This document shows, one piece after another, positions 32,400-44,625 of a DNA stretch of 64,000 nt (positions within the stretch are counted from its first letter, which is position 1; each line of letters begins with the position of its first letter). The DNA comes from Telopea speciosissima (lineage: Eukaryota; Streptophyta; Magnoliopsida; Proteales; Proteaceae), in assembly GCF_018873765.1 (NCBI RefSeq), contig NC_057925.1, positions 46,345,010 through 46,409,009 on the forward strand. The letters run 5' to 3'. Made by a program: the position numbers and the translations under genes. The notes under the pieces are model-generated. The model made no database searches, was not told where the DNA came from, and was given only the letters and a program-made list of their open reading frames with translations.

Positions 32400-34788
32400 A
32401 TGTCGTTCAATAGCGAATTCAAACCTATACCCGGTAAGGGGGATGTCAAGGGTTTTAGCGAGGACAGTGATCTAGAGGGTTCCTCCTCGGAGGATCTTGA
32501 TGACCCGGATGAGAGTGAAGAGGCAACGTCCCGATCATCTCGAGACCATCCGATCGGGCCCGCATCCATCCGTCCTGACCACTTTAGGGCGAAGGCCTCC
32601 GATCATGTTAATGTTGATCGAAACCCCATCTTGCCCGGTCATCCTGACCACGAAGAAGGGCAGGGGTCGGTAGATCATGATGACGAGGGTTCTTCCGACC
32701 CTGATGACGTGGAGGAGGTAAAAGTGGCGTATGTGGTACCCCGCCAGCGGGTTTCTCAGAAGGTTGAGGACTACAAGTGCACGTATACTGACGCTGCTAT
32801 CGCGGCCCTTAGGAAGAAGTATTATATTCCTCCCGATGTCGTTACCCGTAGACCGAACCAACACGAGAGGGCTAGTTCTCCCCGCCTGCCCGAGGTCTGC
32901 ATCCATATGGACGCACTCAAGGCCGGCCTCAGATTCCCTGTTCACCCTTTTGTTGTAGATGTATTGGACCATTGGGGTTGGGCACCAAGTCAGGTCATGC
33001 CAAATTCCTGGAAGACTATTTTTGGCTTTTTTATTTACTTGTCGATTCGCAATCGCGTGCCGATGCTCCCCCTTTTTGCTTACTTTTACTGTTTGAAGAA
33101 ATACAACGACGGTTGGTATTACTTCAGCCGCCGCGACTTGGGCGAAACGTGGAAGCAGTTCAAATTTTTTGATGAAGTTTCATCGTCCAACAAATTTTGG
33201 AAAGGGAAATTCGTTTTTGCAGTCATCCCTGGCAATCCTTTGAGATCGGGGTGGCCCAAAATCGATCTTCGGGTCAGGAATCGTTTGGTTGGTCTGACCC
33301 GAGAGGAGCAAGAGTCGATGAAAGCCACTCTTCTGGGCCCCAAGCTTGATGTGCAAAACCTTCACTCAGAGGTCTTCCTCGTCAGATGGGGTCTAAGTTC
33401 GGGTCAGTCCAACCCATCCCCCATCTCCTTTTTCTATATTTCTTTAAATGATTTCTTTTGTTCTCACTGAGTGGGTTTTTTGTGTTTTAGTGAAGCTCAA
33501 CCCGACCCGTCTTGCTGCTGCCGCCAGGAGGCAGAGAGTTTCAAAGGAGAGCAACAAAAGCGGCGAATGACATCTCCAAGGACCGTCCAGAGCAGGCTGC
33601 GGGCTCAGGAATTCAAAAGCGAAAAGAAAAAGAGAGGGAAAAAGAGAAGGTGAAGGGCAAGAGCCCGACGGAGGTGAAGGAGACAGGACGCACCCCTCCT
33701 CCCAAGGGTAATAAAAATAAAAGAAAAGTTGGTGATGTTGGTCTTCCTGATGACCAAGGAAAAAACAAGAAGCAGGAGGACGGGAGTCTGTCCCTCCCGC
33801 TCAGTTCGGACAACGTAGTTCTGTCTGATCGTTTGGGTTTTAACCTACCCAACATCTTTAACCCTTGCTGGGTCTTGACCCTGACCGATTCGGCCGCTGT
33901 CGACCGTACGGTGGCCCGAGAGTTGCTGGTTAAGGGTCGTCTCCCCAAGGATGTGGCCTCTTTAAAAAGCCTCTCTCATGGTCATTTTGTTAAGGTGGCC
34001 TATAAAGAAATCGCCAAGGTACCGGTCCTTCCCAATCCTCGACTAACCCCTTGCTTTCCTTATTTTAAAACTTGATTTCGACTTTCCAGGTCTTCTTCTA
34101 GGGTCTTATTTATTCTATTGACGCGGTGAAACGGGTCGAGTACTTAATGGAGACAAACTGCAAGCTTATACAGGAGCTAAAGGAGGAGCGGTCTTTTATC
34201 GAGACTCTGAGTAAGAGCAAAGCAGAGACCAAAGGGGAGATGGCGAAGGTCAGGTCTTAGCTGTCCACGGCTCTTGTTCAGAAGAACACTCTAGTAAACA
34301 AGCAAACCTTACTCAATGATAGTATCAGTATAGTGAAACAACAGCTTGAGGAGGCCAGGTCGTCCAAAGCGGAATTGAAGAAAACTTTTGAAGGAGAGAT
34401 AGCCAAGGCTCGGGTCGAGGCTGTTGATCGTTTTAAGGAATCAGAGGAGTTTGAGAAGTTAATCTATTCTTATAATGCTAAAGCCTTCGGATTCGAGGTT
34501 CACACCACCTGCCATCATATTCATAAATCGGACCCAGGTTATAGCTTCTCTGACTTTGACCAATATGACCCAGAAATTGAGAAGAAGGTGGCCAAAGCCG
34601 AGGAAGAGGAGCTTAACGCGACTCTTGAAAATGTTATCCCTGAGGTTTCTGAGGCAACGATGCTAGTGGATGACCCAAAATCTATAGACGTAGACGCTTC
34701 CTCCCGAACTCCTCCAACTGACCTGACCAAGACAGAAGATCGGGCTGACCCCTCTCTCCAAGACCAAGTTGATGTAGTGGTGGTGTAG
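32400..34788 (+). pseudogene. Antisense accessory gene of the Tat-type element (PF04195-like domain)
   Basis: It runs opposite to gag-pol, between integrase and the 3' LTR. I place three exons with GT-AG introns: 32400-33402, 33491-34018 and 34090-34788. Exon 1 encodes an acidic N-terminus and, near residues 170-310, a domain like the Pfam putative gypsy-type transposon family (LRFPVHPFVVDVLDHWGWAP, NSWKTIFGFFIYLS, WKGKFVFAVI). Exon 2 is basic then globular, and exon 3 is a Lys/Glu-rich coiled coil (QQLEEARSSKAELKKTFEGE). This copy is broken by a frameshift in exon 2 and in-frame stops at 34099 and 34258. The function of such antisense genes is not established. A TATA-like TATAAATAGGC lies upstream near 32252. 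Confidence 0.82.
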
Positions 34789-35197
34789 TCCACTTTTTCA
34801 TTTTCTTTTTTCTTTTTTGTTTTGTAAATTCTTCTAAGTGTTATTGTTCGGGTCGATAGTGTTAGTGCCGACCTTTTTTTGTAATCTTGCTCATATAGGT
34901 TAATGGGACATCTTTCTTTCCATCGTGAGACTTTGCTCATTTATTTATTGTTTTTGTGCTTTCGGGTATGGTGCCTCGTGGGTGAGGACTTTTGTGCCTC
35001 ACGGGTGAGGATTTTTGTGGGGATACCCGATCTTTAGATCGGGTATATCTATTTCGAGAGACATTTAACCAAAGATAATGAAATTTTGAAGAATTACTGT
35101 ATATTCCTTGAAAAAGTGTTGTATATTGTTGTGTACAAAAGACCGTCTAATCAAATAACCCTGTAGCGAACTGTCCCTTGGTCGGGTCAAGTTTTTA

Positions 35198-35467
35198 TTA
35201 ATAGAATCTCCTCAAATTTGTGGAATTCCAAGGTCTTGGGATGTCCTCGTCCCCCGGAGTTTTTAGGTGATATGTGCCTGGGCAGATCACCTTGGAAACT
35301 ATATACGGGCCTTCCCAGTTTGGGGAAAGCTTGTTGGTGTTGCGGGGATCAGATGCGCTAGCTTTCTGAAGTACTAGGTCCCCGACCTTGAACAGCCATG
35401 GTTGTACTCGAGAGTTGTAGTATCGGGCCGTGCATTGCTGATATTTGGTTGTACCTGGAGTAGGCAT
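35198..35467 (-). pseudogene. Gypsy integrase C-terminal fragment
   Basis: Reads ARYYNSRVQPWLFKVGDLVL, NKLSPNWEGPYIV and GTYHLKTPGDEDIPRPWNS, the GPY/F-type C-terminus of plant Gypsy integrase. Its N-terminal and catalytic parts are missing. It abuts RT sequence directly in a different frame at about 35430-35445. Confidence 0.88.
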
Positions 35468-36068
35468 CCATAAAACTCAGCATTTCATGGCCAGCATTTG
35501 CGTCAATGAGCTGATCTATTCGGGGCAGGGGGTAACAGTCTTTCGGACAAGCTTTATTCAGGCCTGTGAAGTCGACGCACATCCTCCATTTGCCATTAGA
35601 CTTTGGGACCATGACCACGTTGGAAAGCCAGCTCGGGAATTCTATTTCGTGGATAAATCCTGAGTCTTTCAGCTTCTGAACTTCTACCTCGATTGCCAAC
35701 AGTCTCTCCATAGCGAAATTCCTTCTTTTCTGCTGGACAGGTCGGTACATTGGGTTTATGCTGAGTTGGTGCTCTGCGAAGCTCCTGGGGATTCCTGGCA
35801 TATCCGTTGCTGACCATGCGAAAACATCAGCGTTTGCCTATAGGAATGTCACCATCTGGTCTCTCGGCCCTCCCTTCAGTTGGCTACCGATCTGTAATAC
35901 ACGGTCGGGATCTCCTTCTCATATTGGTATGGTAACTATCTCCTCCACTGGCTCTGCTCTCTGTGTTACGAGTTCGTCTCTGTAATCGGGTACATCTATG
36001 GTCAAGGTCATTCCTCCACAGTCACTCCTTTGCTTGACAAAACCAGCATAGCACTCTCTTGATTTTTT
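35440..36068 (-). pseudogene. Gypsy reverse transcriptase, N-terminal fragment
   Basis: Shows ADVFAWSATDMPGI, MYRPVQQKRRNFAMERL, WLSNVVMVPKSNGKWRMCVDF and SFMDAYSRYNQI, the start of a Gypsy RT ending just after the first catalytic Asp block. The YVDD-type motif and all that follows are deleted. Stops occur in the upstream linker (35800-36068). Confidence 0.9.
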
Positions 36069-37451
36069 CTAGTCGGTTCGGCATTCTCCTATACCGTTAA
36101 GGGTAGGAAATTTGATCTTCAAATGTTTTGTCGAGACTACGGCCCCGAGGGCGTTCAAGGCTGGTCTGCCTAGGATAGCATTAAAAGCCGATACTGACCT
36201 TACCACCATGAAGTTGATTTCTACTGTGACCTCATTGGGGTATTCCCCCACCGTAACGGGCATCTTTATACTCCCCTCTATTTTCGCTGCCTCACCCGAG
36301 AAGCGGTACAGATTATTGCCGTCAGGCCTGAGGCTTTCTTCGCCTAACCCAAACTGTTTGAAAGCTTGGTAAGATAACAGGTCGACCGAAGCTCCGGTGT
36401 CCACCAGGATCTTGTGGACCATCCTGTCCTGAATAAACATTTGTAAAACGATGGCATCATCGTGAGGCCAATTGATTCCCTCCATGTCCTCACTAGCGAA
36501 GGATATGGTCAGGTCGGTCCTAGCGATTTTGGTGGTCGCTTCAACCACCCCGATGAAACCGGCGTGTGCTTTCGCCTTTCTTGCTGACTCTTGTCCCAGC
36601 CCACCCAAGGTTGTAAGGATGGGAGCCGCCAAAGGCCGGCTTGACTGCCCTGTTTCCCTGGTGGGCTCACCCCTTCTGTTGGTTACTCTTTCTTTGTCAT
36701 GCCTTCGATCATCTCTCCCGACATGTCTCTCCTCTTCTTTATGATCGGGTCGGGAGTCCTTCCTTCTGTCTACATACTTTAACAGGTGCCCGTCCCGAAT
36801 AAGGTTCTCTATTTCCCTTTTCAACTGTCTACAATCTTTCGTATCATGGCCTGTATCCCTGTGAAAACGGTAGTATTTTTTAGGGTTCCTATCCTCAGGC
36901 TTTGAAAACATAGGTACGGGCTGGTTCAGCAACCCTTTTCCCTTTATCTGCATCAATATCTCCAATCTTCTTGCATTGAGTGGTGTGTACTCGGGGCTGG
37001 GTGCCCTGTCAGCTCGGGGTTTTTTGTCCTCCTTCTTTTCTACCTTCTTCTCTTCTTTTTCCTTATCTACTATCGTTTTCTTCTCCAGAACTCCACTCGC
37101 CTCGTTCTGAGCTGCAATGATCTCTACCATGTTGGAGAACTGGTGACACCAACTGATCAGGTCGGTCATGTTATGGGCCTTATTCAAGATAAGGGATTTT
37201 ACCATTTCAATGTCAGTTATCCCACTTTGCAATGCATTGAATGCCACCGAGTCGTCAAGGTCGGGTATGTCAAGTGACTCCCTGTTGAACCTGGAGACAA
37301 AATCTCGGATTGACTCGTCCTTCCGATGTTTAATGGATAATAAGTTTGCCACTATTTTCTTTTGCCTGATGCTGCTTTGGAACCTAGTAACAAACGCCCT
37401 AGATAGCTCTGCGAAGCCGTCGATTGACCTCGACCTGAGTGTGAAAACCAA
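36069..37451 (-). pseudogene. Gypsy gag (capsid part) and aspartic protease
   Basis: An open frame of 460 residues. It has a retrotransposon gag capsid region (AFVTRFQSSIRQKK, SIRDFVSRFNRESLDIPD), a highly charged linker, a zinc-knuckle-like remnant (YYRFHRDTGHDTKDC) and an aspartic protease with VDTGASVDLLSYQAF and ILGRPALNALGAVVS. This part looks intact and could still give a gag-protease product. The N-terminal gag is in other frames upstream (37352-38230). Confidence 0.92.
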
Positions 37452-38400
37452 TAGGTGGTTGCCCCTTTTAGTGATGCGGTGAAGAATCTGCAGGATGCAG
37501 TATCCAACCCGCCGTATACCATCATAACCGAGTTGAAATAATTGATGTGGTCGATCGGGTCAGTCGAGCCATCATAAAGTATGAAGGCCGGGACCTTGAA
37601 CCCCTTCGGGAGTTCTGCCTCCATAATCCCTTCGACGAAGGGGTGTTGGTTTGAAACTGTCAACATCTCCTCTGCCACATTTTTCCTGAAACTTTGCAGT
37701 CGTTCATCAAGGTCCTTTAGGCGGCGCCCGATCTCGATGTCCTCGGGATAGTAAGATCCGCGCTCACTTCTTTCGTGGGGTGAGCCTCTCCGCATTGATC
37801 TCTCCCTGGGGGGTATAGCGGGTGACCTTTCTCGCACTCTCCTCGGGCTTCTGATCGATCTGGTCGGCGATCTTGCCCGATGCTCTTAGACTCGATCTTC
37901 TCTCCCCGTACCCCTCTGTGAGGGTGGGGTCCTTCTCCTCCCTCTGATAGTACAGGCTCTGCTCTCGCTTCGGTGAGTGTCCTGCTCTACCTGTGGCGGA
38001 GGTGGCCGATGTGGGGGTTGCTGCTGATCAGGTTCTCCTTGTACAATCCTCCTCAACATCGTGTTTATTTCTGCAAGCTGGAGACGCAGGTCGTGAACTT
38101 GCATGTTGGTTGCAGATGCATTCGGGTCAAAATACTGAACTCCTGATATGGCGGGTATCGGCCTCGGTCCTCCACCCTGGATCCCTGGGATCGAAAACGG
38201 GGATGGAGGGGGCAAGTTCACTCCAACCACCAGTTCGAGGGATTATCATACTAGGGAGGGTCCTGGCAAGAGCATCGCCCTTGCCGCTTGTCGAGTGATC
38301 GGACCTCCCTCTACCCAAATCGCCTCTCAAGGCTGGCTCCTCGTTGCCCAGCTTTTTCCTTAGCGGGAACTGCCTCCCCGCTCCATTGTCATGTCACATG
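37352..38400 (-). pseudogene. Gypsy gag N-terminal region, frameshifted
   Basis: Pieces in two frames: a Pro-rich segment (38230-37886, HDLRLQLAEINTMLRRIVQG) and a basic segment leading into the gag core (37837-37352, FKVPAFILYDGSTDPIDHIN, FFTASLKGATTYW). At least two shifts or stops separate them from the frame starting at 37451. Confidence 0.85.
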
Positions 38401-38410
38401 GCTCTTTGTG

Positions 38411-38430
38411 ACATTTCCCACAGACAGCGC
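38411..38430 (-). other. Primer-binding site of the Tat-type element
   Basis: On the minus strand TTGGCGCTGTCTGTGGG follows the 5' LTR end after a short spacer, the form common in Tat-type elements. Confidence 0.7.
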
Positions 38431-38435
38431 CAATC

Positions 38436-38931
38436 TGTTGTGACAAATTTTGACTCGGGTTGTGATTTACCTGGTCGGGCCTTCTTCAAACTGACCTGCA
38501 CAGGCTAGACCACAAAGAAGACAAAGAAGTGCCGGCCTGAGCCGGTTAGTATACTCCGATGCCTAAGTCAGAGCCTGCAACAGATAAATCTCAAACTAAA
38601 GAGCTTGAGTAAGTAAAAATTGAAGTCCCCATACCTTAGCCTGGCATGGCTATTTATAGCTTTAAGTCGTTGTACGATACTTAAACTTTTCTGTTTGTAG
38701 AGAATAACTTCGGTTCCCCATAGTCCTTGATGGCAGCATCCTTAGTTGACACGTGTATGACCTAGGGTCACGCCTAACGTGTGATTCTAGGGTCATGCGA
38801 GGTGCATGACCCTCCTTTGACCAGGGTCAAGGGGTGTGAGCTATATTTAACCTGTGTAGGTCTGGCTATGGGCTGGTCTACCTCTTCCACGTGTCGTGGG
38901 ATGATTAGCTGTGGTAAAATATGGTCTATCA
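38436..38931 (-). repeat. 5' LTR of the Tat-type element
   Basis: 496 bp and nearly identical to the 3' LTR except for scattered substitutions and the 43-base gap after TATTTAACCTG (near 38850). Confidence 0.93.
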
Positions 38932-38936
38932 CAAGT

Positions 38937-39524
38937 AAACAGTCCTTAAGAGTAAAGTAATAAATACTATCATCATCCTAGACTGTCATTATTCCATCTA
39001 CATAGAATCTATGTTGTTGATTTGACTAGAAAATAAATATTAATACTAGTTAATAGTTTTAAAATATTTTGTAAAATATTTACAAAACATGCCACTAGAT
39101 TTGGATTTTCATCCAATCATGTATAAACACTCTCTAATATACTCCATTGTAAGAAGCGGATTCCGTGTTGAACTTTTTTTTGTCGTACACAGCTTGACAC
39201 CATGAATCCAACACACCAATATATTGTCCGAAAGAATCAATCATTTGTACACCAAAAATTGGTAATGCCTAACCGCTAAGATAAGGACCTCTCAGATATG
39301 GGACCAATCGTAAGCTACCTGTGAGAATCTTACTGCCTAAACATTCGAAAGTATTCCATTTATGATTCTCAATTAATCCAGTCCAATGTACACATGTACA
39401 TACTCTTGTGTCTTGTAATCATCATTCTAGCGAACACTCAATGTGATCTCCGTATGAATTAAATGATCAATTCTATCACTAGTTGGTGGTGTACCTACTA
39501 GGAAAAAGTTAGCCTCTTTTATTC
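38937..39524. other. Spacer, no gene seen
   Basis: AT-rich sequence. Nothing coding or structured is supported. Confidence 0.4.
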
Positions 39525-39697
39525 AAGGGAAGCAGTTTTCTGTACGGGAGTGTGGCCTACGCCAGCACTCCCATGTGTCTATCTCTCTCCTCCTTAAAAC
39601 AAGGGGCAGAGGTGTCTTTTTACATGAGGAGGAGAGAGATAGACTCATGGGAGTGCTGTCGTAGGCCACACTCCCGGACAGAGAACTTTTTCCCTTG
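39525..39697. mobile_element. Foldback MITE, family A copy 4
   Basis: The most complete copy: GGGAAGCAGTTTTCTGTACG at the left, CAGAGAACTTTTTCCC at the right, internal arms GCCAGCACTCCCATGTG and CATGGGAGTGCTGTCG inverted. ATTCAA occurs on both flanks. Confidence 0.8.
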
Positions 39698-40597
39698 ATT
39701 CAAACTCTAATTGTGCATCTATTTTCATGTAAAGATTGAGTATGACCGACATATCTTCCTTTCATGCTGATTTTCTAAATATATTTCGCTCTTCTGCTCT
39801 AACATCTCAAGCTCATGATAAGTTACTCCCATCACTTGGTTACTATTTAGACCAACCATCTAAGGATCATTAATTGGACTTCAAGAGAGATTGCAAAGGG
39901 TATTGCCAAAGGGTATTGCCGATGGATACACAACAATAGAGATCTAAATAGATTATATGGAGGTGGCTCGATGGGGATCTTTATCCCCTCATTGCTTGCC
40001 CCTCAATTTTCTCAATTCCATCTAATAGGGGTGGAAATTATCACCCTACCCCTTGCCCGAACACATTGCCTAGGTGGGGTCCAGCTCCCTCTATTAGAGG
40101 GAATTGAGGAAATTGACGGGTAGACAAATTGAGGTGATAATTTTCCAACTCGATGGTTTGAGTATGATAATCACACATGATGGTTTTCGGAGTTGTATTC
40201 TATTTTATTAGATTTGTCAGAAACTTTTATCTCTGTTCAAAGTTAGTCTTTAGTTCAAGGATGGTTCCTTTATGTTTAGCTATTAAGTTACTTAATACTG
40301 CTCACTTGCCTTGCCACAAGGGACTTATGTTGTGGATGACATTTTTGCTATTTTATCTTAGTTTTTTTTTTTTTTTTTTTTAAATTTCCATAAGAAAAGA
40401 AAAATGGAATACATTTTGCTCTTTTTACTACCAAAGAATTTTATTACAAAACTTCTTAAAATCAAAAAATTTGTTTACAGAAATAGAATATCGTAAACTG
40501 TAGTAACATTTTTTTTTATTGTTTTTTTGAATTAATTACATGATCCTATATTAAAAGTAACATTTCTTTTCTTCAATGTATTTCTAATTACACTTTC
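39698..40597. other. Spacer with a foldback candidate
   Basis: Around 39985-40130, CCCTCAATTTTCTCAATTCC and GGAATTGAGGAAATTGACGG form imperfect inverted arms, a possible MITE. No gene. A poly-T run lies at 40363-40380. Confidence 0.4.
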
Positions 40598-40602
40598 CTT
40601 CT

Positions 40603-41251
40603 TGTGATGTTGATGTGTCTTGAATTTAAAGTCAAAGGAGGAGAGCATGTTACGTATATGAAGGAAGTTGGTGTTGTATCATTAAGATGGAGACAAAGTG
40701 TCTCTATCACATTAATGATGGAGAAGGCAATGTTACTAAATTCAAAGAGGGATAGCACCGACCTGCCCATTTTGTCAAAGATGAGGCTGCACCTCTTATA
40801 TTTAGATTGCTTCATTTAACACATGACACACATGTGGCACCGTCCACGGAATTTGGAAAAAGGAGTTCCGTGATGATTTCTCCTTGTTTACTAGCACCCT
40901 TACCTTGCCTATAAATAGAGCAAGGAATTTGAACTAAGGACACAACTCACCGGGTATAGAAAACCCAAGCATAGAATTACGTAGAATTCTTGTAATATTT
41001 CTGTTTGAGAGATAGGAAGAATTCAGGGGGTGTATTTGGGCTTTGGGTTAGAGAAAGAGAATGTTCTTGTATTCTCCGATTGGTCAACAGTGAAATCATT
41101 TTGCCGTCTTCACCCGTGGATGTAGGCTAAAAGCTGAACCACGTAAATCCCTGTGTTTCTTGTTTGTGTTTATTTTTACGTCTTTTTCTCGTGCCATTAA
41201 GACCCGCACTTAGTAGGCGATTTTCGTAAAATCCTGATGTTATTCACAACA
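40603..41251 (+). repeat. 5' LTR of the full-length Copia element
   Basis: 649 bp with a TATA-like CTATAAATAGAGC (about 40910). It lacks a 17-base segment (around GAAAACTTCAAAGGAA) that the 3' LTR carries. Confidence 0.93.
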
Positions 41252-41253
41252 AA

Positions 41254-41266
41254 CTGGTATCAGAGC
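41254..41266 (+). other. Primer-binding site (initiator tRNA-Met type)
   Basis: TGGTATCAGAGCC two bases after the 5' LTR. Confidence 0.85.
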
Positions 41267-41291
41267 CACTATCTACCGGTGTCTTGTTATA

Positions 41292-42160
41292 ATGGTTGCA
41301 CACGTCTTAGCTGCTAAGTATGAGATTGAGAAATTTGATGGGCAAAACAGCTTCAGCCTGTGGCGTATCAAAATGAAAGCTTTGCTTGTTACACAAGGAC
41401 TGTACAAGGCTTTAGAGGGTAAAGAAAAATTACCTACAAGTCTACAAGAAATAGAAAAGGAAGACTTGTTGGCAAGGGCTCACAGTGCTTTACAATTGAG
41501 CCTGACGGACAAGGTGTTGCGAGAAGTTGCAGACGAAGAGATGGCTTCCGGTCTATGGAAGAAATTGGAGAAGTTGTACCTGTAAAAATCTCTCATAAAT
41601 CGACTGTACCTGAAGCAACGGTTATACACCCTGCGGATGAAAGAAGGTACACAAATAAATGAGCACCTTAATAAGTTTAATAAAATCATTATGGACTTGA
41701 AAAATGTTGATATTAAAATTAGTGACGAGGATCAAGCCTTGATTGTGCTATGTTCTCTACCTCCTAAATACGAACATTTCGTTGATACTCTACTCTATAG
41801 AAAGGATACTGTTTCTATGGAGGTTGTTAAAGCCTCCTTGAACTCTCAGGAGTTGAGAAAGAGAGTATCTGAAATTGGAGTAGAAAATCAGGCAAAGGAT
41901 CTGGTTGTGAGAGGTAGAGACAAAACAAGAGGTTCAGAAACAGAGGTCGCTCAAAATCCAAGTCCAGAAAAATTAAGTGTTACCACTGTCACAAGGAAGG
42001 GCACTTCAGAAAAGACTGTCCAGATAGAAAAGATAAAGGAGACAAACGTAAAGCCTCTACAAGTGCTGAAGCAGCTGTCGTAGAGGAGAATTCTGATGTT
42101 GCAGAAAATGTTTTGTCTTTGACCACCGGCCGCTCGAAAAATGAATGGATTCTTGATTAG
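41292..42160 (+). pseudogene. Copia gag
   Basis: Starts at the ATG at 41292 with KFDGQNSFSLWRIKMKALL. A stop after KKLEKLYL (about 41583) is followed by continued gag (INEHLNKFNKIIMDLKN, LCSLPPKYEHFVDTLL). In another frame it ends with a zinc knuckle ([14 protein letters not shown], near 41980). One stop and one frameshift break it. Confidence 0.88.
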
Positions 42161-43413
42161 GCTTGTTCTTTTCACATATGTCCCAAGAAAGATTGGTTTA
42201 TCACCTATCAATCAACCGATGGTGGCACTCTCTTGATGGGAAACGATATGGCTTGCAAAACTATTGGTGTAGGAACAATTCGAATCAAGATGCATGATGG
42301 CATTGTGAGGACTTTGACAGACGTGTGGCATGCTCCAGAATTGAAGAAGAATCTCATATCTTTGGGAACTCTCGACTCCAAAAGCTACACATATTCATCT
42401 GTAGGTGGAGTTCTCAAAGTCTGCATGGGTGCTTTGGTCATGATGAAGGGGCAACTGATCAATGGCCTCTACCACCTTCAAGGTAACACGGTATCAGGTA
42501 CTACATCAGTTTCTGAGTCAAGAAACTCAGAAAGTGATACCACTCAGCTATGGCATATGCGGCTTGGGCATATGAGTGAACGGGGCATGACGATTCTGAG
42601 CAAATGAGGTTTGCTGTGCGGTCAGAACACTGGAAAGCTGGACTTCTATGAGCATTGTGTCTTCGGTAAGCAGTGCAGAGTCAAGTTCAGCACGGCGGTC
42701 CACAGGACCAAAGGTACAGTGGATTACATCCACTCAGACCTTTGGGGTCTCGCTCCTGTACAATCAAAGGGTGGCTATCGATATCTTTTAACCTTTATCG
42801 ATGACTTTTCGAGAAAGGTCTGGGTGTATTTATTGAAGCACAAAAATGATGTCTTTGTCAACTTCAAGCAATGGAAGACGTTGATCGAAAGCAGACTGGG
42901 AAGAAAATCAAGCGCCTGAGAACCGACAACGGCATGGAATTTTGTGAAAATGAGTTCAACCAGTTCTGCAAGAATGAAGGCATAGTGAGACACCCCACTG
43001 TTGTAAAAACACCACAACAAAATGGAGTTGCAAAACGGATGAACAAAACTCTCTTAAAGAGGGCGCGTTGCATGCTATCAAAAGCTGGTCTCTCTAAGGA
43101 CTTTTGGGCTGAAGCAGTTAACACTGCTTGTTATTTGGTGAATAGGTCTCCATCGGCTGCTATCGAGTGCAAGACCCTTGAAGAAATATGGTCTGGTACT
43201 CCTGCTGATTACTCTACTTTGAGAGTGTTTGGTTGCCCTACATATGCTCATGTGAATGATGGTAAACTTGAGCCGAGGGCACGCAAATGCATGTTCCTAG
43301 GCTATGCATCAGGTGTGAAAGGATACAAGTTGTGGTGCACCGATCCTAAGTCACTTGGGTTTCTTATCAGCAGAGATGCAAAATTTGATGAGTCTGTGAT
43401 GCTACACCAGTAA
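42140..43413 (+). pseudogene. Copia protease and integrase
   Basis: The protease motif reads WILD-stop-ACSFH, a stop replacing the residue after the catalytic Asp. Next come the GAG-pre-integrase (LWHMRLGHMSERGM, a stop at 42605), integrase zinc-region and core (HSDLWGLAPVQSKGGYRYL, TFIDDFSRKVWVYLL, RTDNGMEFCENEF) and PQQNGVAKRMNKT. A frame change occurs near 42900. Inactive. Confidence 0.9.
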
Positions 43414-43559
43414 AAGGAGGAGTATATCGATGTAGGAAAAGACCACGGTGTTAGTAAAAAGGTGGAGTTAGAAGTTAAAACTCCAGACGATTCACAGCCC
43501 ATCCAGGAGGAAGTAGAAGAAGAGGAAGAACAGTACACTATTACCACTGGCAGACAAAA

Positions 43560-44601
43560 ATGATAAATCAGGCAACCCCGGAGGTATGCAGATTTTGTTG
43601 TTTATGCATTATCTATAGTTGAGAACGTAGAAGAGCCTTCCACGTATTAGCAAGCTATCACGGGTTCTGAGTCTGCCCAGTGGACCATTGCCATGACTAA
43701 GGAGATTGAATCTCTTTACAAGAATCATACTTGGGAGTTGGTGAAATGACCCAAAGGCCAAAAGATTGTTGGGTGCAAATGGGTTTTCAAGAAGAAAGAG
43801 GGAACTCCAGGGGTTGAAGATGCAAGGGTTAAAGCACCCTTAGTGGCAAAGGGCTATACTCAGAAGGAAGGTGTCGACTTCAACGAAGTATTCTCACCTG
43901 TCGTGAAACATAGCTCTATTCGCGTGTTACTAGCGTTGGTTGCTCTGTTTGACTTAGAGCTTGAACAGCTCGATGTCAAGACAGCCTTTCTACATGGAGA
44001 GTTGGAGGAGCATATTTATATGCAGCAGCCAGAGGGGTTTACTAATCAAGGAAAAGAAGATCATGTTTGCTTGTTGAAAAAATCTTTGTATGGCCTGAAG
44101 CAGTCTCCAAGACAATGGTACAAGCGGTTTGACACTTTCATGATCAAACACAGATACTCAAGGAGTGAGTATGATAACTGTGTTTATCACCACAAGCTCT
44201 CAAATGGATCTTCTGTGTACTTATTATTGTATGTTGATGACATGTTAATTGCTTCCAAAAACATGTCAAAAATTAAAAGGTTGAAGACTCAATTGAGTAG
44301 TGAATTCGAGATGAAAGACTTGGGAGCAGCTAAGAAAATTTTAGGTATGGAGATACGTAGAGATCGACAAGCAGGTAGGCTGTACTTATCTCAGAAGAAG
44401 TACATCGAGAAGGTACTTGAGCGATTCGATATGCAGAGTTCGAAGCCTATAAGTACCCCACTCGCTGCTCATTTTAAGCTTTCAGGTGAATTATCTTCTC
44501 AGACTGAAGGGGAGGAGGAGCACATGTCTCATGTTTCTTATGCTAGTGCAGTTGGCAGTATAATGTATGCCATGGTATGCACTCGACCAGACATTTCATA
44601 A
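43560..44601 (+). pseudogene. Copia reverse transcriptase
   Basis: Motifs in order: AKGYTQKEGVDFNEVFSPVV, QLDVKTAFLHGELEE, YGLKQSPRQWYKRFD and LLLYVDDMLIA with the YVDD catalytic pair intact. The part upstream of 43843 (KWVFKKKEGTPG-like) and a stop at about 43749 are degenerate, and a stop lies at 44601. Confidence 0.92.
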
Positions 44602-44625
44602 GTTGTCAGCGTTGTCAGTAGATAT

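Larger units (their letters stand above)
31427..38931 (-). mobile_element. Tat-type Gypsy retrotransposon, complete ends, non-autonomous
   Basis: The element is bounded by LTRs 31427-31965 and 38436-38931 and a perfect 5-bp duplication CAAGT (31422-31426, 38932-38936). On the minus strand it carries a leader with GGCGCTGTCTGTGGG just inside the 5' LTR, gag, protease, an RT beginning, an integrase C-terminus, and a purine tract (AGAGTGGGGGGCC) before the 3' LTR. RT from the palm onward, RNase H and most of integrase are deleted. An intron-containing gene lies in the 3' region in antisense (32400-34788). That layout matches what is known of Tat-lineage elements. Confidence 0.93.

Noticed and set aside
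33613..33948. 111-codon minus-strand frame in the Gypsy element
   Set aside because: It is the complement of the basic exon of the antisense gene and lacks any element domain.
36112..36744. Plus-strand open frames opposite the Gypsy gag-protease
   Set aside because: They have no domain and run antisense to a well-supported protein frame.
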